Source: Excoecaria cochinchinensis (taxonomy: Eukaryota > Streptophyta > Magnoliopsida > Malpighiales > Euphorbiaceae). From it: a stretch of DNA of 64,000 bases. Below, piece by piece: positions 46,001-57,578 of the stretch (the stretch's first letter is position 1; every line of letters begins with the position of its first letter). A program made the position numbers and the translations under genes. The stretch is from NCBI GenBank assembly GCA_947683425.1, contig CANTUQ010000073.1, positions 15,362,001-15,426,000 of the forward strand, given 5' to 3'. The notes beneath the pieces are model-generated. The model was not told where the DNA came from and did not search any database. It saw nothing but the letters and a program-made list of their open reading frames with translations.

Positions 46001-46864
46001 TCCAGTACATCAACAAATAAATAAGAAAAAAAAAATAAGAAACCTCCTACAAATACAACATCAGCGTCAATGATCACGTTATCCAAAATGCAAAAAGTGC
46101 TGAGCTGTCTTACTCTCTCCACAGAATCAAGTGCCTTGACGCCAGCAACCTTGAGGCTTTCAGTGATATCTTCAAGTGGCTTCTGCACTTCCCTGATAGC
46201 CTTATTGTCAATAGGAAGAGCATATCTTAACAATGCTCCCGGATCCTTAATTGGCGGTCCTGATATTAACACTGAAATATCAGGCAGTGTAGGGCTAGCT
46301 TCATATGCGTTACTAGACCAATCCAAAGAAGGTGATCCTGCTATCAATCCAACCGCCAAAGCAAGAGAAATCGCACATTCCTTTAACGAAAATGACTTCT
46401 CTTTCTGCTCAACAAATAACCTTCTATTATAATTCTCAACAATTACCACAAACAACGAGAAGAATTATAATGCAAATTCCAAATTTTGTTTGGTTGAATG
46501 AAAATGTCAATACCTAATTAGAGCTGTATAAATCAACAAACTGATACCCATAAATCTCTAGCTCTAAATTTACCGTACAAAGCCAATTACTGGAACGTTT
46601 CAGTATAAGAATTATAATGCGGTGCCATAACTAAAGCAAATACGAACAGAATTATCCTTAAAAACAACTTACGTGCTTATCCTGATGGAAATTACTAATA
46701 GAGCATCTGGGTGCTTGCCGCTTAGCCCACCAAGTAGCATCAAGATGGGAAGTACTTACAAAACCAAAACGATTTCTTGCTAACTTGGAGCTGAGCACAA
46801 ATTTGGAGTCAGACAGAGAAGAAGAGAAATGGCATTGGATTATGGCTGCCATAATTGAAGTCAA
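43058..46864 (-). CDS. CYP38: Peptidyl-prolyl cis-trans isomerase CYP38, chloroplast lumen
   Basis: Seven exons: 46864-46673, 46404-46114, 45960-45761, 44615-44380, 44114-43972, 43437-43366, 43285-43058. All introns are GT-AG and phases join without a stop, giving 453 codons (449 from the ATG at 46852, which gives MAAIIQ, the likelier start). Arabidopsis CYP38 is 437 residues. Order: a Ser-rich transit peptide, a lumen signal (LKECAISLALAVGL, then SNAYEASP), a helical domain (VLISGPPIKDP, LRYALPIDNKAIREVQ), then a cyclophilin domain from about residue 265 (LDGYNAPVTAGNF, GFVVQTGDP, FNAFGTMAMA, SQVFWLL). In Arabidopsis it acts in the thylakoid lumen in photosystem II assembly and repair; plant CYP38 has weak or no isomerase activity. 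A 63-bp duplication lies in intron 3. A CACTA end lies 277 bp upstream. Identification rests on strong family resemblance. Confidence 0.95.
44931..45056. repeat. 63-bp tandem duplication in CYP38 intron 3
   Basis: The unit starting GAGGATGCCCTAGAAATAAA at 44931 repeats from 44994, with one clear mismatch (tctg/tccg). It is about 320 bp from the acceptor of exon 4. Confidence 0.95.
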
Positions 46865-47036
46865 GTATCACTAGATAACAAAGATATATAACATAATATA
46901 AATGGGTGCTTGTAACAGAGATGCAAAGATTTTAGTAGATAAGGTTCTTCTATCGGGTTGCTGAGGCTTGCAATGTTGGGAGATGTAGCGAGCCAAAGGT
47001 CATCCTCACGCTCCGGATAAGATGGATATTGGTCTT

Positions 47037-47093
<57 letters not shown>

Positions 47094-47141
47094 CGCAATT
47101 GTCATTAAAAAACTAAAAAAAAAATCATAATTTCTATCTTT
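46865..47141 (-). promoter_or_regulatory. CYP38 upstream region, shortened by CACTA insertion
   Basis: Only 277 bp separate the first ATG from the CACTA end. TATA-like TATATTATGTTATATA (minus strand, about 46884-46900) is very close to the ATG. An (AT)n run fills 47039-47090. The transcription start cannot be set from sequence. Confidence 0.4.
47039..47090. repeat. (AT)n microsatellite
   Basis: About 52 bases of pure AT repeats between CYP38 and the CACTA end. Confidence 0.95.
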
Positions 47142-47149
47142 CACTACAA

Positions 47150-47545
47150 GAAAATCGAATATTATTGACGAAAAATAGCGATGAAATTTCGTTTTTAAAT
47201 ACAAATAGCTACGCAATTAGACGGACATATACTGTCGTTATTTCGGCCGTTTCTAATTTTAGCAATAAAAAATGCCCGTCGCTATTTTTAAAGATAGAAA
47301 ATAAATTTTCGTCTATAAAATTAAAGATGGAAAAATATTTTCCGTCTATAAAAATAGAGACGAAAAAATAAAACTATTTTTCCGTCTGTAAAATTATTGA
47401 CGAAAAAATATTTTTCGTTTATAAAAATAGAGACGGAAACTATTTTTCCGTCTCTAAAATTATTAACGGAAAAATAGTTAGATACGGAAACTATTTTTCT
47501 GTCTCTAATTTTGCAGACGGAAAATAAATTTCTGTCTCAATTTTT
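47150..47545. repeat. CACTA subterminal repeats
   Basis: About ten copies of short (A/G)ACGGAAA and TTTCCGTCT motifs in both directions form hairpin units joined by 'tataaaaatagagacg'. In this family such repeats bind the TNPA-type protein. Confidence 0.85.
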
Positions 47546-47735
47546 TAATGGTTTTTTTTTCAATATATATAATAGTAAATAATATTAAAATTATAATTGA
47601 CAAAATTAATATAATGAAAAAAGTATTAATTAAAATAAATAAATTTGATAAAAATGTAATTAACAATGTATTAATATATATATAATTAGTAATACTACAA
47701 CTAAACGTTCGTAGTAGAACAAATTAAAATACTAG

Positions 47736-47864
47736 CTAAGCAGAAGGTGAATGTGGACAATCAGTCAACGGTGGTGGCGTATCATCAGGTAATTTTCGGC
47801 TAATGAAATCCTCCAACCTATTAATACGGCTTATCAACATGTCGACTGTGTTGCGAAACTCAAT
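47736..47864 (-). pseudogene. TNPA-like gene, last part of terminal exon
   Basis: Minus-strand reading FRNTVDMLISRINRLEDFI then a Pro-rich end and TAG. It continues in frame from 55356-55564 across the gypsy insertion and one copy of TCAAT. The heptad-like pattern suggests a C-terminal coiled coil. Confidence 0.75.
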
Positions 47865-50800
47865 TGTAATGGCCCAAAAATAGCTACTTTTATGAATAGT
47901 AAATGTGGGGTCATGAATAGTGACATCAAGGTGAATAGTACCACCCGAAATCGAAAAATATTTTATTAAATTATTAGAAAATATGAATTAAAAGGAGATT
48001 AATGGTATAATTTGGTGCAAAAATGAGGTTATATAGGCATCTGAAAGTCAAATTGAAGTTAACCTCTAATTCGATTCAAATAATAATCAAGTTTGGCTAA
48101 ATTTTAACTTAATTTTTAAAAATAGTAAATGAAATTTAAAAGAAGCTTTGTGGGGAATAAAATGGTTTAAAATAATTTTTAAAAATTTTTGATAGTGAAA
48201 TATTAGTAATTTACGGTAAAATCGAAAATGTTGAATCGAACCGATTTAAGTGAACTGGACTCTAAACGGACTCCGATTGAGCTAAAATTTTGCAGCGAAA
48301 CTATTTTTTATATTCTAAGAATGATAGAATTAGTTAGGAGTGAAAATAATTTGAGAAACTTATAGTTACCATTGAAAAGTGAAAAATGGCCTAAAAATCA
48401 AAAATTGACCCAAACCGGTTCGACCACTTTGGTTGGACCTGGTCCGATTCAATTTTCCCCATATATAAACATCTCTTCACCTAGAAATCTCCATTTGCAG
48501 CCGCCTCTCTTCTTCCTCCCTAGGCAGAATTGATATTTCTTCATTTTTCCTCCATTTTCTTCCATTTTCTCTTCATCTCTCCATAGATCTTAGCCTCCCA
48601 AGTAAATTCCAGCTCCTCTGTAATCTAGTAGTGGTCTTAGATGTTCATTTAAAGGATTAAAAGTAGGTGAAATCAGGACTTAAAAGTTTGGGTGTAAAAT
48701 TGAGGTATGTGATTTAGGTGTTTTTAAATTGGTTTAAGGGTTCCTATAGGTACGTACGTTAAGGTATGTAGATCATGTCTATATGGTTATATTACATAAA
48801 AGAAGCAAGATTTTTTATAGATCTTGATTTTAAGTTTCGGACTTCATTAGGTGTTAATGGTGAGGAAGGTTCCACTAAAGCTAAAGGCAAGGAAAGGAGT
48901 ATTAAGGAGTGTTAAGCAATGATCTAAGGTCTGTGATTGCAAATTCCATCCATTTCCATGGTTAACGTTTGATTTTAGGTTATGTTTATGAACAAAGTAT
49001 GTGAAATATGCATGTTTAATTAAATCTAACCTAATAATCATGCTTAAGAAGGCTAAAAATGATGATTTAAAAGGTTAAAATGAAAAGATAAAACCTTGGT
49101 GATAATACATGGGCCGAATGGTATTATGTGTTTCCATGGTATATTATGATGTTTATATCATTTTAATGATGTATACATGATGTTTAATATGAGATCTAGT
49201 TAATAGAATGGATAAGAGAAAGAAAAATAGTCATGAGGGATGTGGATCACATAGGCCGAATGGTATACTATGGTTTTCAATGATGTATGATGATGTTTAT
49301 GATGTATACATGATATTTGGCATGTAATCTAGCTAATGGGATGGATTAGAGAAGGAAAAATCAACATAATGGATGTTAAACACATAAGCTGAATGGTATA
49401 AGTATGTGAAAATATGATTTTTATGTGTTTTGAATGTGATTTAATGACATGACTATGTTGATGGGCATGTAAATTAACTAAATGGATGGTAAAGATGATA
49501 AAAAAGAATTTATGGTGAATTATTGACATGTTAGCCGTTACATGTGTGTATTCATGTATATCATGATGACATGATGAGTTAATGGCATGACATGGCATAA
49601 GAATGAAAAATAATGGAATGGTAATATGTGACTCCATTAATTGTGTAAATTATAACATGAAAATGTATGAAAGAAATAATTATTGCCCTATGTAATAGCC
49701 TGGTAGTCAAGTCTAGCTCATGATATAGTGGCTAGCCATAGGGACATCAACGGTGGGGAGTGAGCATGACGTCTCACTTTTTGTAGGCCAATGACGGTCC
49801 TACTGAAATGTAGGGGTGGTCCTTTGGGGTCGCTCTAAAATGATTGAAATGTTGGGGTGGTCTTTCAGGGTCCCTCAAAAATGTTTTGAAATGTTGAAAT
49901 GAAAAGAAATAAAATGAATTGAAATGTAGGGGTGGTCCCATAGGGTCCCTCTAAAATGTAGTGAACTTTTCGAGTTCACGTCTCGATTATCCAGTTCATA
50001 GATTTTTGCCAGTTTTATACAAGGGGCAAAATGATAAAAATAAGCTTAATCTGGTTAATTTGTGATTAAAATGATGTTTGTGTGAAAAATGGACTTAATT
50101 GAAAGAACTAAAAAGTTTAAGGGTAAAGCGGTAATTTTAACCATCAATGAGTGAATAAAAATTAATAGGGGTATAAATATAGTTAATTGATTAAATATGA
50201 AAATTAGTCACTTTTTAGGGACAAAAATGTAATTTAGCATGAATATGGTAGTTTAAGGACTAAAATGTGATTTGCATGTTAAATAAAGGTTAAATAGATA
50301 AATGAAATGAATTGATGGCGTTTTGATAATTTTAGTAAAGTTTAAGGATTAAAATGTAATTTGACATGAAAATGGTATTTTAGGGACTAAATGGTAATTT
50401 GTATGTTAAATAATGATTAAAAAGGTAGAAAAAATGAATTGATGGCATTTTCATAAATTTGAAAAAGTTTGAGGACCAAATTAAAATTTTGCCATAATAA
50501 AGGACTAAAGTGTAATTAAGAAGTTTTATATGTACAATTTGAATATTTATCATTAATTGGGAGATTTAAATGCAATAGTAAATATTGTGCGTGCATAGTA
50601 ATTAATGGTATTGAATATATTATTTATGTTATTTATATTATTTATATTCATGGAATATGCATGTGAATTTAGTTTAGTGGAAATTCCTGGAATTGCAATC
50701 ACCATTGGGCATATTTAATGCTTAGCACGTAGTTTTATTTAACTGCATGTACGTACTCCATAGGACGAGGGGTCAAGCATATCTCACAAATTTTGGAAGC

Positions 50801-51206
50801 AGAATTGAAGAAAGTTGTCCGCATTATTAAGTATGTTAAGAACCGGCATGTATATGAACTTAAGTTTTATAGTTTTGGATATTGGCATGTATCGATCATT
50901 TATAGTCTGTATGGGCCCCAGTGTTGTGTGGTAAGATACTATAGTATTACTAGACCATGTACGAATTAGTATATCTGTATTTCCTATGGTGGATCAGAGA
51001 TTTGAATAGTTTGTATGAATAGTACTTTAAGGCAGTTATAAGTCAATCGAAAAATTTAAGTTAAGGTAAATTAATAAGTTAACATGACATAGATTAGCCC
51101 AAATTGGTAACAGATTTAAGTACCTAATGAATTAGTATCGGTGTAAAAAAAAATTCAGTATTGTGACATTCGATATCCGTACTACTTGCGGGTATAGGGT
51201 GTTACA
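47865..51206 (+). repeat. 5' LTR, 3342 bp
   Basis: TGTAATGGCCCAAAAATAG to GGGTGTTACA. 'atatataaac' near 48462 may be the promoter. Tandem 'gtaggggtggtcc' units lie at 49795-49970. Degenerate 'ggactaaaatgtaattt' repeats lie at 50100-50520. CTTAGCACGTAG lies near 50720. Confidence 0.92.
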
Positions 51207-51211
51207 TTTAT

Positions 51212-51222
51212 TGGTATCAGAG
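51212..51222 (+). other. Primer-binding site
   Basis: TGGTATCAGAG five bases after the LTR end, matching the initiator-tRNA-Met site. Confidence 0.9.
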
Positions 51223-51351
51223 TGCGGTTTAGGCGATTATAAGATCGGAATGGGCAATTATAATTAGGTTAAGTACATATAAATGCAAATTGATGATTGG
51301 ACAATATTGTGAGATTAATGTATGCTTACTTCTGTGGTTAGATAATATGAA

Positions 51352-52520
51352 ATGGCTTCTGAAGAAGGTCGTCGTGAGGGTGATGTAGAGAGCGCAGCTT
51401 CGGTCAGTGTTGGTCATGGTGAGGCATTGCAATAACAAGCTACACCACTAGTTGCACCTCCCCCTCCGCATTTGCCTGATTTCATGACTATGATGACGAA
51501 TTTCATTCAGCAGCATATGCAAGCTTAGCCAATACAGCCTCAGGTTCCTGAATACCAGCCAGCTCCACCTAGAAGGAGGCCGATTTTGGAGCAGATAAAA
51601 AGATTGGCAGCTGAAGATTTTTATGGACGAGACCCTCTGACTCCTGTTCAAGCTGAAGAATGGTTGTTTAAAATCAAGAGAATATTTGAGACTACCCAGA
51701 GTCCGCCTGAAGAGATGTTGCAAGGAGCAGTAGCTTTGTTACAAGGACCTGCTTACACATGGTGGATTGCAATGCGTAAGCACACTCCTGCTGAACATAT
51801 AACTTGGGAGTTTTTCTTATTGCAGTTTGAAAAGAAATATATTGGCTCAGAATATAAAGCTTCAATGCAAGATGCCTTTTGGAGACTCATACAGGGAAAT
51901 AAGTCAGTGGCTGAATATAAATGAGAATTTGAGCGACTTAGTGCATATTTGGATGATGGTTCCATGGCAGAAGAGAAGTTATGCCATAGATTTGAAAGAG
52001 GCTTGCATAACAATATTAGACTGGTTGTAAGTACTCAGAGGCACCCATATATGAGATCTTTGGTTGAGGCAGCCATTAAAGCTAAGACTATATAGGTGGA
52101 TGAAGCTAATAGACAGTTTTGATTTAGATGAAAAAGGAAGTCGGGTCAGTAGTCTGGTGTCACTAGTCAGGGAAAGAAATCTAGAGGACCTTCTCATATT
52201 CAGGGCCGTTTATTTTCAGCACTTGCTCGCACTCAACAGAATCCAGCAGGTAGTAGTGCCCCAGCTCAATCAGTTGGCAGTACACCAAGGAGCAGAGGTC
52301 ATGGTACCTTTCAGCAATGTGTGCATTGTAACAGATTCCAACCTGATGAATGTAGATTCGCGAACAGAGCTTGTTTTAAATGTCAAAGATCATCAGATTA
52401 GAGATTGTCCAGAAGGTCAGCTTTCTATAGCTACTTCACCAGCACCTGGATCTGGATTCGTCCCACCCAGAGGTCGTGGTGGGGGAGTAGTTTCACATCA
52501 TGTTGCTTTAGGCCCTTCAG
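51352..52520 (+). pseudogene. Ty3/gypsy gag with many stops
   Basis: Start ATG at 51352 (MASEEGRREGD). The gag domain has AEDFYGRDPLTP, AEEWLFKIKRIF and LQFEKKYIGSEYK. A nucleocapsid-like CVHCNRF and CFKCQRSS follow near 52320-52390. In-frame stops are TAA near 51433, TAG near 51526, TGA at 51922-51924, TAG near 52093 and TGA near 52120 and 52129. Most stand where Gln or Arg is expected (CAG/CAA to TAG/TAA, CGA to TGA). Confidence 0.88.
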
Positions 52521-52989
52521 TCCAGCCTCCTCAGGGATAGGGTCGTGTTGTAGGACGCTCCTATGTTGTTAGAGCCAGAGATCAGGAGAATGCACCAGAT
52601 GTGATAATTGGTAAATTCTCTTTGTTTTTCCATTCTGTATATGCTTTGATTGATCCTGGTTCTACGCATTCCTATATTAACACTGATATTGTACGGGGTA
52701 AAGGGTTGCATGATTCACAGTTAGACCATGATATCTTAGTAAGTAATCCATTGGGGCATAGTGTGGTGGTAAACAAGGTATATAGAGATTGTTTTATTAG
52801 TGCTCAGAATTGTATGTTCTTAGCCAATTTGATAGAACTCCCATTTCGAGAGTTTGATGTTATATTGGGTATGGAATAGTTGTCCACTTACTAGGCCATG
52901 GTTGACTGTAAAAGGAAGAGATTGACTCTTAAGACACTGGATAATCAGGAGATAATAATTGTTGGTGAAAGAATGGATTTCTTTCTGAT
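52521..52989 (+). pseudogene. Ty3/gypsy aspartic protease region
   Basis: Active-site region YALIDPGSTHSYI, where most plant relatives have D-S/T-G; Pro replaces the middle residue. FREFDVILGME matches the C-terminal protease block, followed by stops where Trp and Gln are expected in WL-x-x-Y-Q. Frame is lost towards RT. Confidence 0.85.
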
Positions 52990-54552
52990 GTGATTTCTGC
53001 TACTGCTGCAAAGAAGCTTATAAGGAAGGGATGTGTTGCTTACTTGTATTATGCAATGGAAGCTAAAAAGGAAGATCCTAAAGTGACAGATGTTCCCACT
53101 GTATGTGAATTTCAAGATGTTTTCCTTGAAGAACTGCTAGGTTTGCCACCTGATAGGGAGATAGAGTTTACTATTGATTTAGTGGCAAGCACAGCACCTA
53201 TCTCTATCGCTCGTTATAGAATGGCACCTACAGAACTCAAAGAATTGAAAGTTCAGCTACAGGAATTGCTTGATAAGGGATTCATTAGACTGAGTGTTTC
53301 ACCTTGGGGAGCTCTAGTTCTCTTTGTGAAGAAGAAAGATTGATCACTTTGGTTATGTATTGATTACAGACAGCTAAATAAATTGATCATCAAGAATAAG
53401 TATCCTCTTCCACGGATTGATGATTTGTTCGATCAATTGAAGGGTGCAAGTGTGTTTTCAAAGATTGACTTGAGATCTTGTTATCACTAATTAAAGATTA
53501 AAGAAACAGATGTATCTAAGACAACTTTTCGCACCAGGTATGGTCATTATGAATTCTTGGTCATGCCATTTGGATTGACGAATGCTCTAGCAGCTTTAAT
53601 GGACTTAATGAATAGGATTTTCCATCCTTACTTGGATCAGTTTGTAGTAGTCTTCATTGATGATATTCTGGTGTATTCTAAGACTCCAAAAGAACATGAT
53701 GAACACTTGCGGATTGTTCTGCAGACTCTGAGGGATAAATAGTTGTATGTTAAGTTCAGTAAATGTGAATTTTGGCTGAATGAAGTATCATTTCTAGATC
53801 ATGTGGTATCAACAGAAGGTATCAAAGTTGATCCTAAAAAGATTGAAGCGATATTGCAGTGGAGAACACCTAAGAATGTTTCAAAAATTAGAAGTTTCCT
53901 TAGATTGGCCGGTTACTACAGAAGGTTTGTAAAAGGCTTTTCCACCATTGCAGCTCCATTAACTCGATTGTTACAGAAGGAAGTCAAGTTTGAATGGACA
54001 GATAAATGTCAAGAGAGCTTTGAGAAGCTTAAGCATATGTTGACTAAAGCTCCAGTGTTAACTCAACCTGAACGAGATAAAGACTTTGTAATCTACAGTG
54101 ATGCTTCCAGGAATGGTTTAGGCTGTGTACTGATGCAGAAAGGCAAGGTAATTGCTTATGCCTCCCAACAGCTTAAGACTCACGAGAAGAATTATCCTAC
54201 TCATGATCTTGAGTTGGCAGCCATTGTATTTGCATTGAAAATATGGAGACATTATTTGTATGGTGAAAAGTGCTACATCTACACCGATCATAAAAGTCTA
54301 AAATATTTGCTTACACAGAAGGAACTGAATCTAAGACAAAGAAGATGGCTTGAATTGATTAAGGATTATGATTGTTTCATTGATTATCATCTCGGGAAAG
54401 CGAATGTTGTGGCTGATACACTTAGCAGGAAGTTTATGGCATGTTTGTGGGCTATGAATGTTAAATTGGGTGTGGCAGATAATGGAGCCTTGATAGCAGA
54501 AATGTATGTGAAGCTAGATTTTCTCCAACAAGTGAAGGATGCTCAGAAGTAG
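52990..54552 (+). pseudogene. Ty3/gypsy RT and RNase H
   Basis: RT blocks: DVFLEELLGLPPDREIEF, YRMAPTELKELK, ALVLFVKKKD, LCIDYRQLNK, VMPFGLTNA and the catalytic FIDDILVYS. RNase H (Ty3 type) follows with VIYSDASRNGLGCVL, HDLELAAIVFALK and YTDHKSLKYL. Stops occur at 53341 (TGA), near 53488 (TAA, Gln expected), 53740-53742 (TAG) and 54550-54552 (TAG). The domains are complete but the ORF is not. Confidence 0.93.
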
Positions 54553-54846
54553 GATGACCGATTGTCTTCTATCATGAATAGGGTAAAAGAAGGCAGTGAA
54601 AGAATTATTCACTGGGTCCAGATGGTAGTCTATATTACAAGCAGAGATTGTGTGTTCCTGATCAAACTGGTTTGAGAAAGAACATCTTATCAGAAGCTCA
54701 TCATAGCAGTTATACGATGCATCCTGGTAGCAATAAGATGTATCAGGACTTGAAGATGCATTACTGGTGGCCAGGCATGAAATGGGAAGTAACAGAATTT
54801 ATGGGCAAGTGTCTGATTTGTCAACAGGTAAAGGCAGAACATCAGG
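54553..54846 (+). pseudogene. Integrase zinc-finger remnant
   Basis: HHCC module visible as EAHHSSYTMHPGS and CLICQQVKAEHQ, with WWPGMKWEV between. The reading ends at about 54846 at the deletion junction. The DDE core and any chromodomain are missing. Confidence 0.88.
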
Positions 54847-55355
54847 TTTATTTGACTGCAAATTTAATGCTCAGCACGTAGTTTTATTTGACTGCATATA
54901 CGTACTCCATAGGACGCGGGGTCAAGCATATCTCACAAATTTTGGAAGCTGAATTGAAGAAAGTTGTCCGCATTATTAAGTATGTTAAGAACCGGCATGT
55001 ATATGAACTTAAGTTTTATAGTTTTGGATATTGGCATGTATCGATCATTTATAGTCAGTATGGGCCCCAGTGTTGTGTGGTAAGGTATTATAGCATTACT
55101 AGACCATGTACGAATTAGTATATCTGTATTTCCTATGGTGGATCAGAGATTTGAATAGTCTGCATGTATAGTAATTTAAGGCAATTATAAGTCAATCGAA
55201 AAATTTAAGTTAAGGTAAATTAATAAGTTAACATGACATAGATTAGCCCAAATTGGTTAACAGATTTAAGTACCTAATGAATTAGTATCGGTGTAAAAAA
55301 AATTGAGTATTGTGACATTCGATATCCGTACTGCTTGCGGGTATAGGGTGTTACA
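54847..55355 (+). repeat. 3' LTR remnant
   Basis: From about 54861 it matches the last 500 bp of the 5' LTR. The first 14 bases (TTTATTTGACTGCA) are not colinear but repeat bases at 54883-54896. Confidence 0.9.
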
Positions 55356-57040
55356 TCAATGACCTCATTACTAGGTCTCACACGCGTACTAGTCGTAACT
55401 GTAGAGGATGTGGTGGAATGCGAATAGCAAGTATTCGCATAAGAACCCAAACCGGAAACCCTTCCACGGCGGTCCCTACCGCCAGCAGCCTCATAAAATA
55501 TCCGAGCATGGTCCATATTCTCAGGATCCGCTTGTTGACTATGAATACTCTCTACTACTTCCTCCTAAAATAAAATTAATTTGAATAACTAAGATGATGT
55601 AAAAAAATGATAATAAATTGTAAAATTAACTTACATTAACTTCTCTATCTCGGTCGCTGACGAACGTCACACGATCATGATTTCGTGTATGGGTATGCAA
55701 AAATAACTCATAAAGGATGAGGTGTCTTGCCCATAGATGTCTCCTGCACACAACTTAAATAGGTTAATAAAATTTGAGCAAAAATTTCGTTAAATTTGTA
55801 CCAATCCTGCTATATAAAATCCACAAAACACTTATATATTACTATTTTCATTCCAACCAAATACAATTATTTATCCTTACCCAAAAACACTTATATATAG
55901 ATTAAAAAAAATTTGACAGAATTTTTCCTAAATTTGCAGCAAACCTCCTGTATAGATTCCACAAAAATACATTCATATTATTATTTTCTTGCCAACAAAA
56001 TCCAATTCAAACTCCTTACACAATAATTTTCCCATCCTCTTTTATTCAATCAAATATATTGAGAATTATCAAAAGTCGCATTTATTGCAATTAAAAAATG
56101 CATAATGCACTAACGTCATATATTTGAATACTTACAAGTCTAACAGCATGCTCACAATGGGACAATGTTCCTCTAGTGTGCATGGAAACACTAACTCCGT
56201 CCTGTCCTCTCTGCCTATTAGTGGGATTCGGATCAACAATGGAAACAGCCTCGATTGATGCCCAGTACTGCATCCAGTTTGCGAATATGTCTTCATTTAT
56301 CTAACGAGGTCGTTTACCTTTCGTGTGCATCTTGTTAACCATGTCTTTATAACGTATATGGGCCCATTTCTCCCATACACCATACACAATGTGGCAACTG
56401 CTGAATCCCAATAAAAAACTTTCTGAAGTAAAAAAAAAAATATGGTTAACATAATGTATGTATTTATAAACTACATTTACAATATAAATAATATATGAAG
56501 TAAGATAAAACCATTAAGAATAAATAAATGATTTTATTTACCTCAAACTCTTGGAAATAAAATATTTTTATTTCCTGAGAGATATTCTTCGATAAATAAC
56601 CATTAAATTCAATTCTCTCATTGAATGTACCAGTCATCGAGAAAGAGCAAGGACTAGATGGGATAAATCTAATGGACAAGTAATGTCATAATGTTTTCAA
56701 ATTAAGCGTTGTAAAATAAATATAAAACTGTAAATTAATAACTCACTGATTTCCTTTAATGGCAATATATATTCGTCCATCCACTCCAACCGCTCCAGGC
56801 AAAGGACCTTGAACTGTTTCAGGCGATGATCTCTGAGATGGTGTGGATGGAGTGTCTGGATGAAGTGCCAGCAGTAAATGCAGGACATGGGTAACTTGAG
56901 TGTAAAGAATCTGTGCCATGATGGGCAGGGGTAGACGCATGAGACAATGATCCCTCTGCTTGACTCAGACCAGGTGATACTGATGGGCGCACCCTCATCC
57001 TTGGAGGTTGCATACTAGAAGTCCCCCTCTTATTATTCAT
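55356..57040 (-). pseudogene. TNPA-like CACTA protein (Transposase_24-type), split
   Basis: Several minus-strand exons. The first starts near 57040 (MNNKRGTSS, Pro/Ser/His-rich). A segment near 56540-56700 has GTFNERIEFNGYL. Near 56091-56330 is DIFANWMQYWASIEAVS with MHTRGTLSHCEHA. Near 55634-55740 is ELFLHTHTRNHDRVTFVSD. The last, 55564-55356, follows a TTTTAG acceptor. These blocks recall plant Transposase_24 proteins that accompany TNP2. The end of the last exon is at 47736-47864 beyond a gypsy insertion. Frame changes suggest introns, decay, or both. Confidence 0.65.
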
Positions 57041-57222
57041 TTTGTAACATGAAAATCTTAATAAACATAATTAAGAACTAGTTAATCATAAATAGCTAAA
57101 GGAATGAAATTAAGATAATATGTAGCTACATTTATACACCAAAGTTAAGCAAAAATTAAGTAATAAATTGTATTTAGATTATGGAATTTACTCACGTGAT
57201 ATATAGACCAATGTGCAAGGAA
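57041..57222. other. CACTA spacer between the two genes
   Basis: AT-rich, with no motif seen. It separates the end of the TNP2-like gene from the TNPA-like start. Confidence 0.6.
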
Positions 57223-57578
57223 TTACTCGCTATCATCACTTAGATGTAAATCATTATCACAATCATCTTCATTTTTCGAATAATTAGAATCAAATTCACT
57301 TTCCATTTCAGATGTATCGGCGGATGTTGACTTCTCATCCTCTTCGGATGCAATATCAACATATTCATTATCTACATTGATCATAGGTTCATTATCTTCA
57401 TATGGCAAGCTTTCATTTATTTTATGAACCTCCATTTCCTCTTCCTGAAATGCTTCGCTTTCAATTCGTTTATTTTGTCTTGTTGCTTTTATTTCAAAAA
57501 TGGCTCTGGGTTTTACCTTGCAAACTTCCAACCAATCTATCTTATCTCATCTTACGCTAGAGAACGGGACATAATAAA
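57223..57578 (-). pseudogene. TNP2-like gene, C-terminal part
   Basis: A minus-strand reading begins YYVPFSSV at the solo LTR edge, then VCKVKPRAIFEI and a very acidic tail (Asp/Glu/Ser-rich) to a stop at 57223. It continues the DUF4216-like domain broken at 60413. A TGA near 57551 interrupts it. Confidence 0.75.

Larger units (their letters stand above)
47865..55355 (+). mobile_element. Ty3/gypsy element with deleted 3' half, inserted in CACTA
   Basis: TGTAATGGCCC start, GTGTTACA end, duplication TCAAT at 47860-47864 and 55356-55360. It keeps a full 3.34 kb 5' LTR, PBS, gag, protease, RT, RNase H and the integrase zinc finger. The integrase core and most of the 3' LTR are deleted. The shared LTR ends (447 bp) differ at about 14 places counted by eye, near 97% identity. 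Chromovirus-like by RT and long LTR, but the region for a chromodomain is gone. Confidence 0.92.
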
